A stretch of 64,000 nucleotides of DNA from Clostridiaceae bacterium Marseille-Q4145 (GCA_018223365.1 JAGTTP010000002.1:1009501-1073500); one strand, 5' to 3'. Positions 1-10,302 are shown, counted from the first letter of the stretch. Notes: a model not told the origin generated them from the sequence alone. Numbers and translations are program-made.

Positions 1-2361
1 GCTCTTTCCTTTATATTTTACTTCCAGTGTCTCCCGATTATACCGTTTTCCCTGACAAACCTCACAGGGAACATACACATCCGGCAGGAAATGCATCTCG
101 ATCTTCAAGATACCGTCACCGGAGCAGGCCTCACAGCGTCCGCCTTTGACGTTAAAGCTGAAGCGTCCTTTTTTATAACCTTTTGCTTTGGCGTCGGAGG
201 TTGCCGCAAACAGATCACGGATCATATCGAACACGCCTGTGTAGGTAGCCGGATTGGAACGGGGGGTTCTTCCAATCGGAGACTGGTCGATGCAGATCAC
301 CTTATCCAGCTGCTCCATTCCTTCGATGCATTTATGTTTGCCCGGAATGGTTCTTGCCCTGTTCAGCTGCTTTGCCAGGCTTTTATACAGAATCTCATTG
401 ACCAAAGAACTCTTTCCTGATCCCGATACCCCTGTCACACAGGTAAGCACTCCCAGTGGAAATTTCACATCGATATTTTTCAGGTTATTTTCCTGGGCAC
501 CTTTCACCGTCATCCAGCCGGTGGGTGTCCGTCTTGTCTCCGGTACCGGAATCTTCATGCGGCCGCTTAAGTAGGCTCCCGTAATGGAATTAGGATTCTC
601 CATCAGTTCCTTTGCCGTACCGGTGGCCACCACCTGTCCACCGTGCTCTCCGGCTCCCGGACCGATATCCACAATATAATCCGCCGCCAGCATGGTATCC
701 TCATCATGTTCCACCACGATCACAGAATTGCCCAGATCACGCAGTTTACATAAGGTTGCCAGCAATTTATCGTTGTCCCTCTGATGAAGTCCGATACTTG
801 GTTCATCCAGAATATAGGCCACACCTACCAGTCCGGAACCGATCTGGGTTGCCAGACGGATACGCTGTGCCTCGCCGCCGGACAGGGTTCCCGTTGCACG
901 GGTCAGGGACAGATAGTCGAGTCCCACATCCATCAGGAAACGGATTCTCGCTTTAATCTCTTTTAAAATCTGATCGCCAATCAGAAGCTGCTGCTTTGTC
1001 AGCGTCATCTGCCCCAGGAATGAGTGAAGATCACGAACGGACTGATTTGTCATATCATATATATTCTTATCGCAAATGGTCACTGCCAGAGAAGTAGCTT
1101 TCAGTCGCTGTCCATGGCAGGCACGGCACGGGGTAATCCGCATGAAAGATTCGTATTCCTGTTTCATCGTATCGGAACCAGTCTCCCGGTAACGGCGCTC
1201 ACTGTTCTTAATAAGGCCTTCAAAGGCTACCGGATAGATACCTTCCCCACGCTGTCCTTTGTAATGCACCATCACTTCCATGCCATCGGTGCCATGGATC
1301 AGCATATGGCGAACATTTTCCGGTAAATCCTGATACGGTGTATTCAGATCAAAGCTATAAGCTTCAGAAAGTGCTCTTAAGATCGCATAGGTGAAGCTGG
1401 ACGGATCCGTACAGGACTGCCATCCCATCACCTGAATCGCACCCTCTGCGATGGACAGAGATTTGTCTGGAATCATCAGATCCTCGTCAAACTCCATCTT
1501 ATAGCCAAGTCCGGAACACTCCGGGCAGGCACCGAAGGGATTATTAAAGGAAAAGCTTCTCGGTTCCACTTCCTCGATGCTGATGCCGCAGTCCGGGCAG
1601 GCATAACTGGAGCTGAAGGTCATGATCTCACCATCAATCACTTCCACCACCAGAAGTCCGTCGGATAATCCAAGGACCGTTTCAATCGAGTCTGTCAGAC
1701 GCTTCTCGATACCCGGCTTCACCACCAGACGGTCTACCACAATCTCGATCAGATGCTTATTATTCTTCTCCAGCTTAATCTCCTCGGACAGATCATAGAG
1801 ATGGCCGTCGATCTTCACCCGGACAAAACCGCTCTTTCTGGCTTTCTCCAGTACCTTTACATGTTCGCCCTTCCGTCCCTTTACCACCGGTGCCAGCAGC
1901 TGAATCTTCGTCCGCTCCGGCAATGTCATAATCTGATCCACCATCTGGTCTACGCTCTGCTTTTTAATTTCCCTGCCGCATTTGGGACAGTGGGGAATCC
2001 CGATTCTCGCATAGAGCAAGCGGAAATAGTCATAAATCTCTGTTACCGTACCCACAGTGGATCTGGGATTCCGGTTGGTGGATTTCTGATCGATGGAAAT
2101 AGCCGGGGACAGGCCTTCTATGCTCTCCACATCAGGCTTTTCCATCTGGCCCAAAAACTGTCTTGCATAGGAAGATAAGGACTCCATATAGCGTCTCTGT
2201 CCCTCTGCATAGATTGTATCAAATGCCAGGGAACTTTTTCCTGATCCGGAAAGTCCGGTGAGCACTACCAGCTCATTTCTCGGAATCTCCAGACTGATAT
2301 TTTTCAGATTGTGCTCATTGGCACCTCTGATCTTAATAAATTTTCTTCTTTCTTCTGCCAT
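1..2361 (-). CDS. uvrA: UvrABC excinuclease subunit A (3' end cut by window)
   Basis: ATPase that scans DNA for bulky lesions and loads UvrB in nucleotide excision repair. The reading frame is open from the ATG at 2361 to the window edge, giving 787 residues of a protein that usually has about 940, so the C-terminal ABC signature and Walker B of the second cassette are missing. Visible: first Walker A GLSGSGKS near residues 36-43, CPKC and CPDC/CPEC zinc-binding pairs, the signature LSGGEAQRIRLA, ILDEPSIGLHQRD, and a second Walker A GVSGSGKSS followed by the CxxC zinc module near the left edge (about 60-140). The start lies 3 bases beyond the uvrB stop, so the two genes are translated from one message. 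Identification is secure. Confidence 0.96.
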   Translation of the reverse strand, partial: MAEERRKFIKIRGANEHNLKNISLEIPRNELVVLTGLSGSGKSSLAFDTIYAEGQRRYMESLSSYARQFLGQMEKPDVESIEGLSPAISIDQKSTNRNPRSTVGTVTEIYDYFRLLYARIGIPHCPKCGREIKKQSVDQMVDQIMTLPERTKIQLLAPVVKGRKGEHVKVLEKARKSGFVRVKIDGHLYDLSEEIKLEKNNKHLIEIVVDRLVVKPGIEKRLTDSIETVLGLSDGLLVVEVIDGEIMTFSSSYACPDCGISIEEVEPRSFSFNNPFGACPECSGLGYKMEFDEDLMIPDKSLSIAEGAIQVMGWQSCTDPSSFTYAILRALSEAYSFDLNTPYQDLPENVRHMLIHGTDGMEVMVHYKGQRGEGIYPVAFEGLIKNSERRYRETGSDTMKQEYESFMRITPCRACHGQRLKATSLAVTICDKNIYDMTNQSVRDLHSFLGQMTLTKQQLLIGDQILKEIKARIRFLMDVGLDYLSLTRATGTLSGGEAQRIRLATQIGSGLVGVAYILDEPSIGLHQRDNDKLLATLCKLRDLGNSVIVVEHDEDTMLAADYIVDIGPGAGEHGGQVVATGTAKELMENPNSITGAYLSGRMKIPVPETRRTPTGWMTVKGAQENNLKNIDVKFPLGVLTCVTGVSGSGKSSLVNEILYKSLAKQLNRARTIPGKHKCIEGMEQLDKVICIDQSPIGRTPRSNPATYTGVFDMIRDLFAATSDAKAKGYKKGRFSFNVKGGRCEACSGDGILKIEMHFLPDVYVPCEVCQGKRYNRETLEVKYKGKS

Positions 2362-2364
2362 CTT

Positions 2365-4350
2365 CTATGAAATCTCCTGTAACTGCTTCTTCAGTCCGAT
2401 CATCTGATCACGCAGCATTGCCGCCGTCTCGAAATCCAGCTCCGCTGCCGCCTTCTTCATTTTCTTCTGTACTTCTCCAATGAGCTTTTCCAGTTCTTTT
2501 GCGCTCATAGACTCCGGATCTTTCTCAAACTGCAGATCTTTCTGAGCCACTTCTTTGGAAATACTGATCAAATCCCTCACAGCCTTTTTGATGGTCTGCG
2601 GGGTGATTCCATGCTCCTCATTGTATGCTTTCTGGATCTCACGTCTTCGCTCTGTCTCTTCAATGGCCAGACGCATGGAATCCGTCATATTGTCCGCATA
2701 CATGATGACATGGCCTTCGCTGTTTCGCGCAGCACGGCCAATGGTCTGAATGAGGGATGTCTCGGATCTCAGGAATCCTTCCTTATCCGCATCCAGAATT
2801 GCCACCAGCGTAATCTCCGGAATATCCAGTCCCTCTCGCAGCAGGTTGATACCCACCAGTACGTCGAATACATCCAGACGCATATCCCGGATAATCTCTG
2901 TCCGCTCCAGCGTATCCACATCGGAATGCAGGTAACGGACCCGGATACCCAGTTCCTTCATATAGTTGGTCAGATCTTCCGCCATACGCTTGGTCAGGGT
3001 GGTGATCAGTACCTTATGGTGGGCTGCCACTTCTTTATTAATCTCACCGATCAGGTCATCGATCTGCCCTTCCACCGGACGCACCACTACCTCAGGATCC
3101 AAAAGTCCGGTAGGACGGATAATCTGCTCCGCTCTTAGAAGCTCGTGTTCTGCTTCATAGTCCCCCGGTGTCGCCGATACAAACAACAGCTGATTGATCT
3201 TGCTTTCAAACTCCTCAAAGTTTAATGGCCGGTTATCCTTTGCCGATGGAAGACGGAACCCATAATCCACCAACGTGGTTTTTCTGCTCTGATCGCCGAA
3301 GAACATGCCCCGGATCTGGGGTACGGTCTTATGGGACTCATCGATAATAATCAGGGAATCATCCGGGAAATAATCCATCAGCGTATGGGGAGGCTGCCCC
3401 GGCTTTAATCCTGCCAGATGTCTCGAATAGTTTTCGATTCCTGAGCAAAATCCCGTTTCTTTGAGCATCTCGATATCAAAATTCGTCCGTTCCTCAATGC
3501 GCTGGGCTTCCAGAAGCTTGTCTTCTCCTTTAAAATAGCGCACCCGCTCTTCCAGTTCCTGCTCAATCGCCGCTGTTGCCTTCTTAATCTGCTCAGCAGG
3601 TACTACATAGTGAGAAGCCGGGAAAATAGCCACATGCTCCAGCTCTCCCTTGATCTCTCCTGTGAGCACGTCGATCTGGGTAATCCGGTCGATCTCATCT
3701 CCGAAAAATTCCACCCGCACAGCGGTATCGGATTCATTGGCCGGAATAATCTCCACCACATCTCCGCGCACCCGGAAGGTACCTCGTTTAAAATCCATCT
3801 CGTTCCGGTCATATTGGATGTCGATGAGCTGCCGGATGACCTCGTCCCGGTCCTTCTCCATACCCGGACGCAGGGAGACCATCATTTTTTCAAAATTCTC
3901 CGGCTCACCCAGGCCATAGATACAGGACACACTGGAGACGATAATCACGTCCCGCCGCTCAATGAGGGCCGCCGTCGCCGACAGGCGCAGCTTATCAATC
4001 TCGTCATTGACCGCAGAATCTTTGGCAATATAAGTATCGCTGGAGGGCACATAAGCCTCTGGCTGGTAATAGTCATAATAGGAAACAAAATATTCCACTG
4101 CATTCTCCGGAAAGAATTCCTTCATCTCCCCGTAAAGCTGTGCGGCCAGCGTTTTATTATGGGCAATGATCAGCGTCGGCTTATTAAGCTGCTGAATCAC
4201 ATTTGCCATGGTAAAGGTCTTGCCGGATCCGGTAACACCAAGAAGTGTCTCGAACTGGTTGCCTTCTTTAAAACCTTCCACCAACTCTTTGATTGCCTGG
4301 GGCTGGTCTCCGGTTGGTTGATATTCAGATACTAACTTAAAATGATCCAT
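2365..4350 (-). CDS. uvrB: UvrABC excinuclease subunit B
   Basis: Helicase-like damage-verification subunit of nucleotide excision repair; it receives DNA from UvrA and recruits UvrC for incision. At 661 residues it has normal length. Seen: Walker A GVTGSGKT near residues 38-45, the beta-hairpin region with YYDYYQPEAYVP that clamps DNA, the DEAH-like motif IIIDESH, helicase motif VI QTIGRAARN, and a C-terminal UVR motif (about residues 625-660) that binds UvrC. The ATG at 4350 follows AGGAG at a normal spacing. It is the first gene of the uvrB-uvrA pair. I looked for a LexA-type box in the 167 bases upstream and found no convincing one. Confidence 0.97.
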   Translation of the reverse strand: MDHFKLVSEYQPTGDQPQAIKELVEGFKEGNQFETLLGVTGSGKTFTMANVIQQLNKPTLIIAHNKTLAAQLYGEMKEFFPENAVEYFVSYYDYYQPEAYVPSSDTYIAKDSAVNDEIDKLRLSATAALIERRDVIIVSSVSCIYGLGEPENFEKMMVSLRPGMEKDRDEVIRQLIDIQYDRNEMDFKRGTFRVRGDVVEIIPANESDTAVRVEFFGDEIDRITQIDVLTGEIKGELEHVAIFPASHYVVPAEQIKKATAAIEQELEERVRYFKGEDKLLEAQRIEERTNFDIEMLKETGFCSGIENYSRHLAGLKPGQPPHTLMDYFPDDSLIIIDESHKTVPQIRGMFFGDQSRKTTLVDYGFRLPSAKDNRPLNFEEFESKINQLLFVSATPGDYEAEHELLRAEQIIRPTGLLDPEVVVRPVEGQIDDLIGEINKEVAAHHKVLITTLTKRMAEDLTNYMKELGIRVRYLHSDVDTLERTEIIRDMRLDVFDVLVGINLLREGLDIPEITLVAILDADKEGFLRSETSLIQTIGRAARNSEGHVIMYADNMTDSMRLAIEETERRREIQKAYNEEHGITPQTIKKAVRDLISISKEVAQKDLQFEKDPESMSAKELEKLIGEVQKKMKKAAAELDFETAAMLRDQMIGLKKQLQEIS

Positions 4351-4451
4351 GCGTTCTCCTGATTGTTATCTCTTCGTTCTTAGTATGTTACCAAATCAGT
4401 ATATCATTCTCGTCTCAAAAAGTACAGCAAAATCGAATGTCTGTTCTGTGC

Positions 4452-4480
4452 TTGTCCCCTTTCTGCAATGCCTGTATAAT
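4452..4480 (+). promoter_or_regulatory. Sigma-A-type promoter for the AEC transporter
   Basis: A TTGTCC -35 (4452-4457) and a consensus TATAAT -10 (4475-4480) lie 17 bases apart, 37 bases before the start codon of the transporter gene. It sits in the divergent spacer shared with uvrB. Confidence 0.6.
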
Positions 4481-4517
4481 AGAGATATTGTAAATCACTC
4501 AAAAAGGAGACATCCTG

Positions 4518-5432
4518 ATGATGGATTTTTCAGGCCTGTTTGAAATGCAGGGTACGTTATTTCTGATCATGCTGCTGGGCATGTTCCTCCGAAAGAAAAG
4601 AATCATCAATGACGGCGGCAAGACCATGTTAAGCAGCCTGGTCATCGATGTGACACTGCCCGCCAGCATCATCAAATCCTTTGAAATCGAATTTAATAAA
4701 GAAATTCTGATCAGCTGCATGGCCGTCTGTATTGCCGCTTTTCTGATTCAGGCAGGCACGGCAGCTTTGAGTTCCTTCCTGTATCCTGGATTTCAGGGCA
4801 ATCGCAAAAAGGTGTTAAAATACTGTACCATCTGTTCCAATGCAGGAATTCTTGGAAACCCTATTGCAGAAGGCATATTTGGCAGCCTTGGACTTCTCTA
4901 TGCTGCCATCTACTGCATTCCTCAGCGAATTTTCATGTGGACGGTCGGCCTTACCTATTTTACGGAAGCACCTGACAAAAAGACGCTGTTGAAAAAGATT
5001 ACTACACACCCCTGTATTCTGGCTGTGGTTATCGGACTATTCCTGATGATTTTTCAGATCACGCCGCCAGAACCTCTGAATTCCACCATCCGGACTATCG
5101 GCAATTCCAACACTTTTTTGGCGATGATTCTGGTCGGAACGATTCTGGCTGATGTACGGTTAAAAGATCTGGTTTCCAAAGATACCTGTTATTATTCCCT
5201 GATCCGGCTCTTTGTCATTCCTCTTCTGGTCCTCATTGGATGCCGGATCGGTCATGCAGAGTCTCTGGTGACTGGTGTCTGTGTCGTACTTTCCGGAATG
5301 CCGGCTGCCAGCACCGCTGCCGTCATGGCCGCCAAATACCAGACAGATGAAATATTTGCAACCAAATGCGTAGTATTTTCTACATTGTTGTCCATGATCA
5401 CCGTTCCTCTCTGGTGCCTGTTTCTTGGATAA
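4518..5432 (+). CDS. AEC (auxin efflux carrier) family transporter
   Basis: Integral membrane carrier of the AEC/BART type; bacterial members move organic acids such as malate or malonate, but the substrate cannot be read from this sequence. The 304-residue protein is hydrophobic throughout, with roughly ten membrane segments arranged as two inverted halves. Family-type features include MLLGMFLRKK in the first helix pair, NAGILGNPIAEGIFG in the crossover region and MPAASTAAVMAAKY near the C terminus. The start follows AAGGAG at 4504-4509; an immediately following ATG at 4521 is an alternative start. It is monocistronic or loosely joined to the PBP gene 50 bases downstream. Confidence 0.88.
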   Translation: MMDFSGLFEMQGTLFLIMLLGMFLRKKRIINDGGKTMLSSLVIDVTLPASIIKSFEIEFNKEILISCMAVCIAAFLIQAGTAALSSFLYPGFQGNRKKVLKYCTICSNAGILGNPIAEGIFGSLGLLYAAIYCIPQRIFMWTVGLTYFTEAPDKKTLLKKITTHPCILAVVIGLFLMIFQITPPEPLNSTIRTIGNSNTFLAMILVGTILADVRLKDLVSKDTCYYSLIRLFVIPLLVLIGCRIGHAESLVTGVCVVLSGMPAASTAAVMAAKYQTDEIFATKCVVFSTLLSMITVPLWCLFLG

Positions 5433-5483
5433 ATAGCCGGAAAGCTCATGTGATATATAAAAATGCAAAAGGAGTTTCATGAT

Positions 5484-7421
5484 ATGGAAAAAGAAGAACC
5501 TGTAAAAAAGAAAAAGCGCAGAAAGAAAAAACGCAAAAAAGACATGGGAAGCTTTTTCTTCAACCTGACCCAGCTGACTATGCTCTGCATCTTCATCGGT
5601 GTCTGTTTTGTGATTTTCCAAACCGGATATATTCAGAAGATCTTTCAGCTTCATCAGGAAGCCCAACAGATTATGAAGACCTCCACGGCCGCCGATTTTC
5701 AGACCGACCAACAGGGAGAAGTCTATGATAAGGACGGCACCCTCATTGCCCTTCTGAAAAATGACCGCAACCTGATTTATCTTACTTCAGATGAAATTCC
5801 GGACACGGTAAAAGAGGCATTTGTCAGTATTGAGGACAAACGGTTCTACAAGCACCATGGATTCGATCCGCTGGCAATCATCCGCGCGGCGAAATCCATC
5901 ATCTCCAACGAGAGCATTACCCAGGGCGGAAGTACCATCACCCAGCAGCTGGCCCGGAATATTTACCTGACCCATACGGTCCGCTGGGAACGTAAAGTGG
6001 AAGAGATCTTCATCGCCATGGCGCTGGAAAAAAAATATTCTAAAGAGGAATTGTTGGAATTCTACATCAACAATATTTATTTTTCCAACGGCTATTATGG
6101 GATTCAAGCGGCAAGCCAGGGATATTTTAACAAAGATGCTTCGGACTTAAGCCTGTCACAGGCTGCATTTCTCTGTGCCATTCCCAACAGTCCAAACCTC
6201 TATGACCCGCTGACTCACAAGGAAAACACGATAAAACGGCGGGACCTGATTCTGGAAAATATGTTAAAGGACGGCATCATCTCTGACAATGACTATACCC
6301 AGGCTGTCAGTGAAGAGATCACTCTAGATAATTCTTCTCCCCAGTTTACCCGTACCTGGGCTCACACCTACATCTATGAATGCGCCACCAGAGCGCTGAT
6401 GCAGGCCACTGGAGAAGATTATGACACCTGCCACGAAAAGCTCTATACCGGCGGTTACCGGGTCTATACCTCTATTGACATGAATGCACAGAAACTGCTG
6501 CAGAGCACGATAGACACGGAGCTGGAAGCCTACAATACCATGAACAGTAACGGGACCTACGCCCTGCAGGCATCCGCTGTAACGATTGACAATGAAACCG
6601 GACTGGTTACTGCCATCGTAGGCGGGCGGTCCCAGGATGATATTTCCCAGGATTACAACCGGGCCTATCTAAGTTTCCGGCAGCCCGGAAGTTCCATCAA
6701 GCCACTGATTGTCTATACTCCCGCCCTGGAACGCGGCTATTCTGCTTCCAGTACGGTTATCGATTCCAAAGAGGTGGACGGGCCGTCCAACTCGGGCAAC
6801 CGGTATGCCGGTGCCATCTCTCTGCGCACGGCTGTGGAGCAGTCCAAGAACACAGTTGCTTACAAGCTGTTCAAAGAGCTCACCCCGGAAGTCGGGCTTT
6901 CCTATCTGCTGGATATGAATTTCTCTTCCATTAAAGATACGGATTATACACCGGCTGCTGCCCTGGGTGGACTGACTACCGGAGCCAGCTCCCTGGAAAT
7001 GACCGCAGCCTATGCCACTCTGGAAAACGAAGGTGTCTACCGGCAGCCCACCTGCATCACCATGATCACCGACATGGACGGCAATATCATCGTTATGCCG
7101 GAACAGGAAGAAAAACAGGTCTATCAGTCATCCGCAGCTCATGAGATGACCAATATTCTGGAAGGGGTTCTGACACGCGGTACCGCCCACGGAAATGCCA
7201 TTCCCGGCATGCCCTGTGCAGGAAAGACCGGCACCACCAACGATAATCTGGACGGATGGTTTGTCGGTTATACTGGATATTATACCACCGGTGTCTGGGT
7301 CGGATTTGACTCTCCCAGAAGCGCCAAGGCTCTTTCCGGAGCTTCCTATCCGCTGGCGATCTGGAACACTTATATGACCGAACTTCATCAGGGACTGACC
7401 TCCAAAGCCCTGAATGATTAA
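5484..7421 (+). CDS. Class A penicillin-binding protein (transglycosylase/transpeptidase)
   Basis: Bifunctional peptidoglycan synthase that polymerises glycan strands and cross-links stem peptides on the outer face of the membrane. I place the start at the ATG at 5484, because AAAAGGAG at 5467-5474 fits it; an in-frame upstream ATG at 5463 precedes that ribosome site. The 645-residue protein has a strongly lysine/arginine-rich cytoplasmic head, one membrane segment (about residues 25-50), a GT51 domain with EDKRFYKHHG (catalytic Glu about 117) and GGSTITQQ, then a transpeptidase domain with SSIK (about 403), SKN (about 454) and KTGTT (about 581). All catalytic motifs are intact. It converges on a second class A PBP gene and shares a terminator with it. 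Confidence 0.93.
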   Translation: MEKEEPVKKKKRRKKKRKKDMGSFFFNLTQLTMLCIFIGVCFVIFQTGYIQKIFQLHQEAQQIMKTSTAADFQTDQQGEVYDKDGTLIALLKNDRNLIYLTSDEIPDTVKEAFVSIEDKRFYKHHGFDPLAIIRAAKSIISNESITQGGSTITQQLARNIYLTHTVRWERKVEEIFIAMALEKKYSKEELLEFYINNIYFSNGYYGIQAASQGYFNKDASDLSLSQAAFLCAIPNSPNLYDPLTHKENTIKRRDLILENMLKDGIISDNDYTQAVSEEITLDNSSPQFTRTWAHTYIYECATRALMQATGEDYDTCHEKLYTGGYRVYTSIDMNAQKLLQSTIDTELEAYNTMNSNGTYALQASAVTIDNETGLVTAIVGGRSQDDISQDYNRAYLSFRQPGSSIKPLIVYTPALERGYSASSTVIDSKEVDGPSNSGNRYAGAISLRTAVEQSKNTVAYKLFKELTPEVGLSYLLDMNFSSIKDTDYTPAAALGGLTTGASSLEMTAAYATLENEGVYRQPTCITMITDMDGNIIVMPEQEEKQVYQSSAAHEMTNILEGVLTRGTAHGNAIPGMPCAGKTGTTNDNLDGWFVGYTGYYTTGVWVGFDSPRSAKALSGASYPLAIWNTYMTELHQGLTSKALND

Positions 7422-7443
7422 CCGGATTCCAAACATACAAAAA

Positions 7444-7491
7444 ATCCCCGGCATAGGGCTGATCCAATATTCAGCTTCCCATACCGGGGAT
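7444..7491. terminator. Bidirectional intrinsic terminator between convergent PBP genes
   Basis: A long inverted repeat (ATCCCCGG...CCGGGGAT, extended inside by a GGGCTGA/TCAGC pair) is bordered by an A run on the left and CTTTTT on the right, so it can end transcripts from both directions. It lies between the stops at 7421 and 7506. Confidence 0.85.
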
Positions 7492-7505
7492 CTTTTTATA
7501 TTCTT

Positions 7506-10241
7506 TTATTCTCCTGCGCCTGCGGAACCTGCTGTTCCGTCACCAGCTGCCGGGTCCGCTGCAGCCGCTGCATTCGGGTCTGCTGCCGGATCCGTCACTG
7601 CATTGGGATCAGTCGGTGTTACTGCCCCTGCCGCTGCCCCCGCCTGCTCATAAAGGCTCGGCACATAGACGCCTCCTGAATGAACCGTGCAGGTCGCTGC
7701 CTGCAGGTTTGCACTGATTCCATAGGCAGTATCCAGTGTCACCGCCTCCGCAACACCATCCTGCATCGCCGGGAGCAATACCTTGGACTGTACAATCTGA
7801 TTCGGGCACATGCTGGTTGCTAAAAGTCCTGTATCTGCACAGATGTTAACCAGTACATGTTTATCACAGGTCTCTGTAGGCTGTGTACCCTCTGCAAAAT
7901 ATTCATTCACTACAATACCGGAACGACCGTCACTGTCGCAGACACCCGGAATTGCCAGCTTACCGGATTTTGTACAGATGGTTGCCTGCACAATACCGGA
8001 AGGTTTTGTAAAATCTTTATTCTCCAGTCCCTGATGAACCCGGCTCATAACCTTGGACCAGAGCTTTTTATGAAAGCTTGTCTCACCGGCCTTACTGCTC
8101 AGCTCATGCTTGTATCCGTTGTTATCATATCCTACCCAGATACCTGCCGTATAATACGGAGACATGCCGACAAACCATACGTCACGGTTCTCGGAAGTGG
8201 TACCGGATTTACCGGCAGTGGTCATGTTGCTGATCTTCGCCGCACTGGACGTTCCGCCTGCACCGGTGACTACATCTTTCATACAATCAATAAGAAGCCA
8301 TGCATTCTGTTCGGAAATAACCTGGGTCGGTTCTGATACGGTATTATCCAGAATTACATTTCCATCATTATCTACAACTTTACTGTACATCTTCGGACTA
8401 TTATAAGCTCCGCCGTTGGCAATTCCCGCATAAGCTGCCGTCAATTCCAGATTGGAAACACCATTCGTCAATCCGCCCAGTGCCAGTGCCTGACCATAGT
8501 CGGAGTTGGCACCTTCCAGCTGCAGGCTGGTAAACCCAAACCGCAGAAGATAATCAATGGCAACGGTCGGAGTTACATCCGTGATCGTCTTAACTGCCAC
8601 AATGTTCATGGAACGGGCAATTGCTTCTCTTAATGTGGTCCATCCACGGTACTGGTTTTTCTTATCCCAGTTATTTACCAGTCTGCCGACTTTCCCGCCT
8701 TCTGTATAAGCAAAGGGACCATCATACTGAACGGTTCCCGGACCATATCCCAGTTCCTCAAAGGCCGGTGCATAAGCTGCTACGATCTTAAATGTGGAAC
8801 CTGGATTTCGCAGAGCATCCGTCACACGATTCAGAGTCTTGTTCGCTGTTTTCTCTCCGCGGCCGCCGATCATTGCCACCACGTCTCCCGTGGACTGATC
8901 CATAATCACCATGGAAGCCTGGGGCTGGATAATCATGGAGGTTTTCTCATATACAGTATCATCATCGGAAATATTCAGCGTTGCCACATAACCGTCAATG
9001 GCTGCCTGGGCCTCTTCTTCAGAATTATACAGTGGTTCATATGAGGAAGTCTGTTCTTTATAATACTTGAACATCATTTCCTGGCTGTAGTTGGTGGTCT
9101 CTCCATCTGGGGTTACCACACTCATAGCCCATTCGATGGCCACTTTAGAATTTGCTGGGAAATTTTCCGCATTGGAAAATTCTTCATCCAAAGCTGTCTG
9201 TATGTCCGGATTCTGGGTCGTGTAAATCTTCAGACCGCTGCTGTACAGTGCGTTAAAGGCCTGAGTCTCGGAATATCCTGCCTTCTCCACCAGATCCTTC
9301 TGCACCTGATTGATGGCTGCATCTACAAAATAGGAATATACAGAATTAGCAGACTGCGACTCTTCATTGTGTTCGCTGATTCTTGCATACACATCATCTG
9401 CAAGAGCACTCTCATACTGACTCTGACTAATACATCCCTGATCCAGCATATTTTGAAGCACCAAAGCACGGCGTTCCTTGTTCTTATCCGGATGTTTGAT
9501 AGGATTGTATTCTGTCGGACTCTTGGTAATGGCTGCCAGAACCGCCGCCTCAGAGATATCCAGTTCACTGACACTCTTTCCAAAATACCGGTTTGCTGCT
9601 GCCTGAACACCCAGAGTATTCTGTCCCAGATTAATGGTATTCAGATAACTCTCCAGAATCTCATCCTTACTCATGATGTCTTCCAGCTTAACGGCCAGAT
9701 ACTGTTCCTGCAGCTTTCGTTCGATCTTATCCAGCATGGTATCCTCTGACATAAAGTCGAACACGTTATTTTTCAGCAGCTGCTGGGTAATGGTACTGGC
9801 ACCCTGGGTTTTCTTAAACCCGCTGGTGACAAATTTGACCCCTGCACGGACAATTCCCTGCAGGTCAATGCCGTTGTGCTCATAGAAACGTTCATCCTCA
9901 ATGGCAATAAACGCCTCCTGCACCTGTTTCGGGATATTTTCCAGTTTCACATAAGTACGGTTGGTTCCTTCCGCAACCAGCTCCGCCGTCTTGTTGCCAT
10001 CCGCATCATATACCGTAGATTTATATCCTCTCGGCAATACACTGGCACTGGTAATGTCCGGAGCATTTTCAATGACTCCCTTGACAATTCCAATTCCGCC
10101 GCACACGCCGGCAACTCCTAATGCTATACACAGCACTAACAGCGTCTTCAGAAAGACAACGCTCAGCTTTTTGCCCATCTTACGCTTCTTGGACTTGAGC
10201 GCTTTCTGCTTTCTGGAGGTGCTTTTTTTACTGTAATTCAT
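7506..10241 (-). CDS. Class A penicillin-binding protein, PBP1A-like, with Ala/Pro/Asp-rich tail
   Basis: Second bifunctional peptidoglycan glycosyltransferase/transpeptidase of the window, 911 residues. A basic cytoplasmic head is followed by a membrane anchor (about residues 28-55), a GT51 domain with EDERFYEHNG (Glu115) and GASTITQQ (147-154), and a transpeptidase domain with STFK, SMN and KSGTTSENRD. After the transpeptidase come about 150 residues with several cysteines and a final stretch of about 45 residues made nearly only of Ala, Gly, Pro, Asp and Thr, probably an unstructured wall-spanning tail. AAAGGAGG sits at good distance from the ATG at 10241. It follows the ftsEX-M23-S41 genes on the same strand but has its own extended -10 promoter. 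Confidence 0.94.
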   Translation of the reverse strand: MNYSKKSTSRKQKALKSKKRKMGKKLSVVFLKTLLVLCIALGVAGVCGGIGIVKGVIENAPDITSASVLPRGYKSTVYDADGNKTAELVAEGTNRTYVKLENIPKQVQEAFIAIEDERFYEHNGIDLQGIVRAGVKFVTSGFKKTQGASTITQQLLKNNVFDFMSEDTMLDKIERKLQEQYLAVKLEDIMSKDEILESYLNTINLGQNTLGVQAAANRYFGKSVSELDISEAAVLAAITKSPTEYNPIKHPDKNKERRALVLQNMLDQGCISQSQYESALADDVYARISEHNEESQSANSVYSYFVDAAINQVQKDLVEKAGYSETQAFNALYSSGLKIYTTQNPDIQTALDEEFSNAENFPANSKVAIEWAMSVVTPDGETTNYSQEMMFKYYKEQTSSYEPLYNSEEEAQAAIDGYVATLNISDDDTVYEKTSMIIQPQASMVIMDQSTGDVVAMIGGRGEKTANKTLNRVTDALRNPGSTFKIVAAYAPAFEELGYGPGTVQYDGPFAYTEGGKVGRLVNNWDKKNQYRGWTTLREAIARSMNIVAVKTITDVTPTVAIDYLLRFGFTSLQLEGANSDYGQALALGGLTNGVSNLELTAAYAGIANGGAYNSPKMYSKVVDNDGNVILDNTVSEPTQVISEQNAWLLIDCMKDVVTGAGGTSSAAKISNMTTAGKSGTTSENRDVWFVGMSPYYTAGIWVGYDNNGYKHELSSKAGETSFHKKLWSKVMSRVHQGLENKDFTKPSGIVQATICTKSGKLAIPGVCDSDGRSGIVVNEYFAEGTQPTETCDKHVLVNICADTGLLATSMCPNQIVQSKVLLPAMQDGVAEAVTLDTAYGISANLQAATCTVHSGGVYVPSLYEQAGAAAGAVTPTDPNAVTDPAADPNAAAAADPAAGDGTAGSAGAGE

Positions 10242-10265
10242 TGGTCATCCTCCTTTATTCTGTCT

Positions 10266-10274
10266 ATTATAGCA
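10266..10274 (-). promoter_or_regulatory. Extended -10 promoter for the PBP1A-like gene
   Basis: On the minus strand the gap between the S41 protease gene and the PBP gene holds TGCTATAAT, a consensus -10 with the TGn extension. The -35 region 17 bases upstream (TTTATT) is poor, as is common with extended -10 promoters. It would let the PBP be expressed apart from the division genes. Confidence 0.5.
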
Positions 10275-10302
10275 AAGTTGACCGTTCAAATAAAGGGGAA
10301 TC

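Noticed and set aside
4351..4517. LexA box in the uvrB upstream region
   Set aside because: No GAACN4GTTC-like site with acceptable match was found on either strand.
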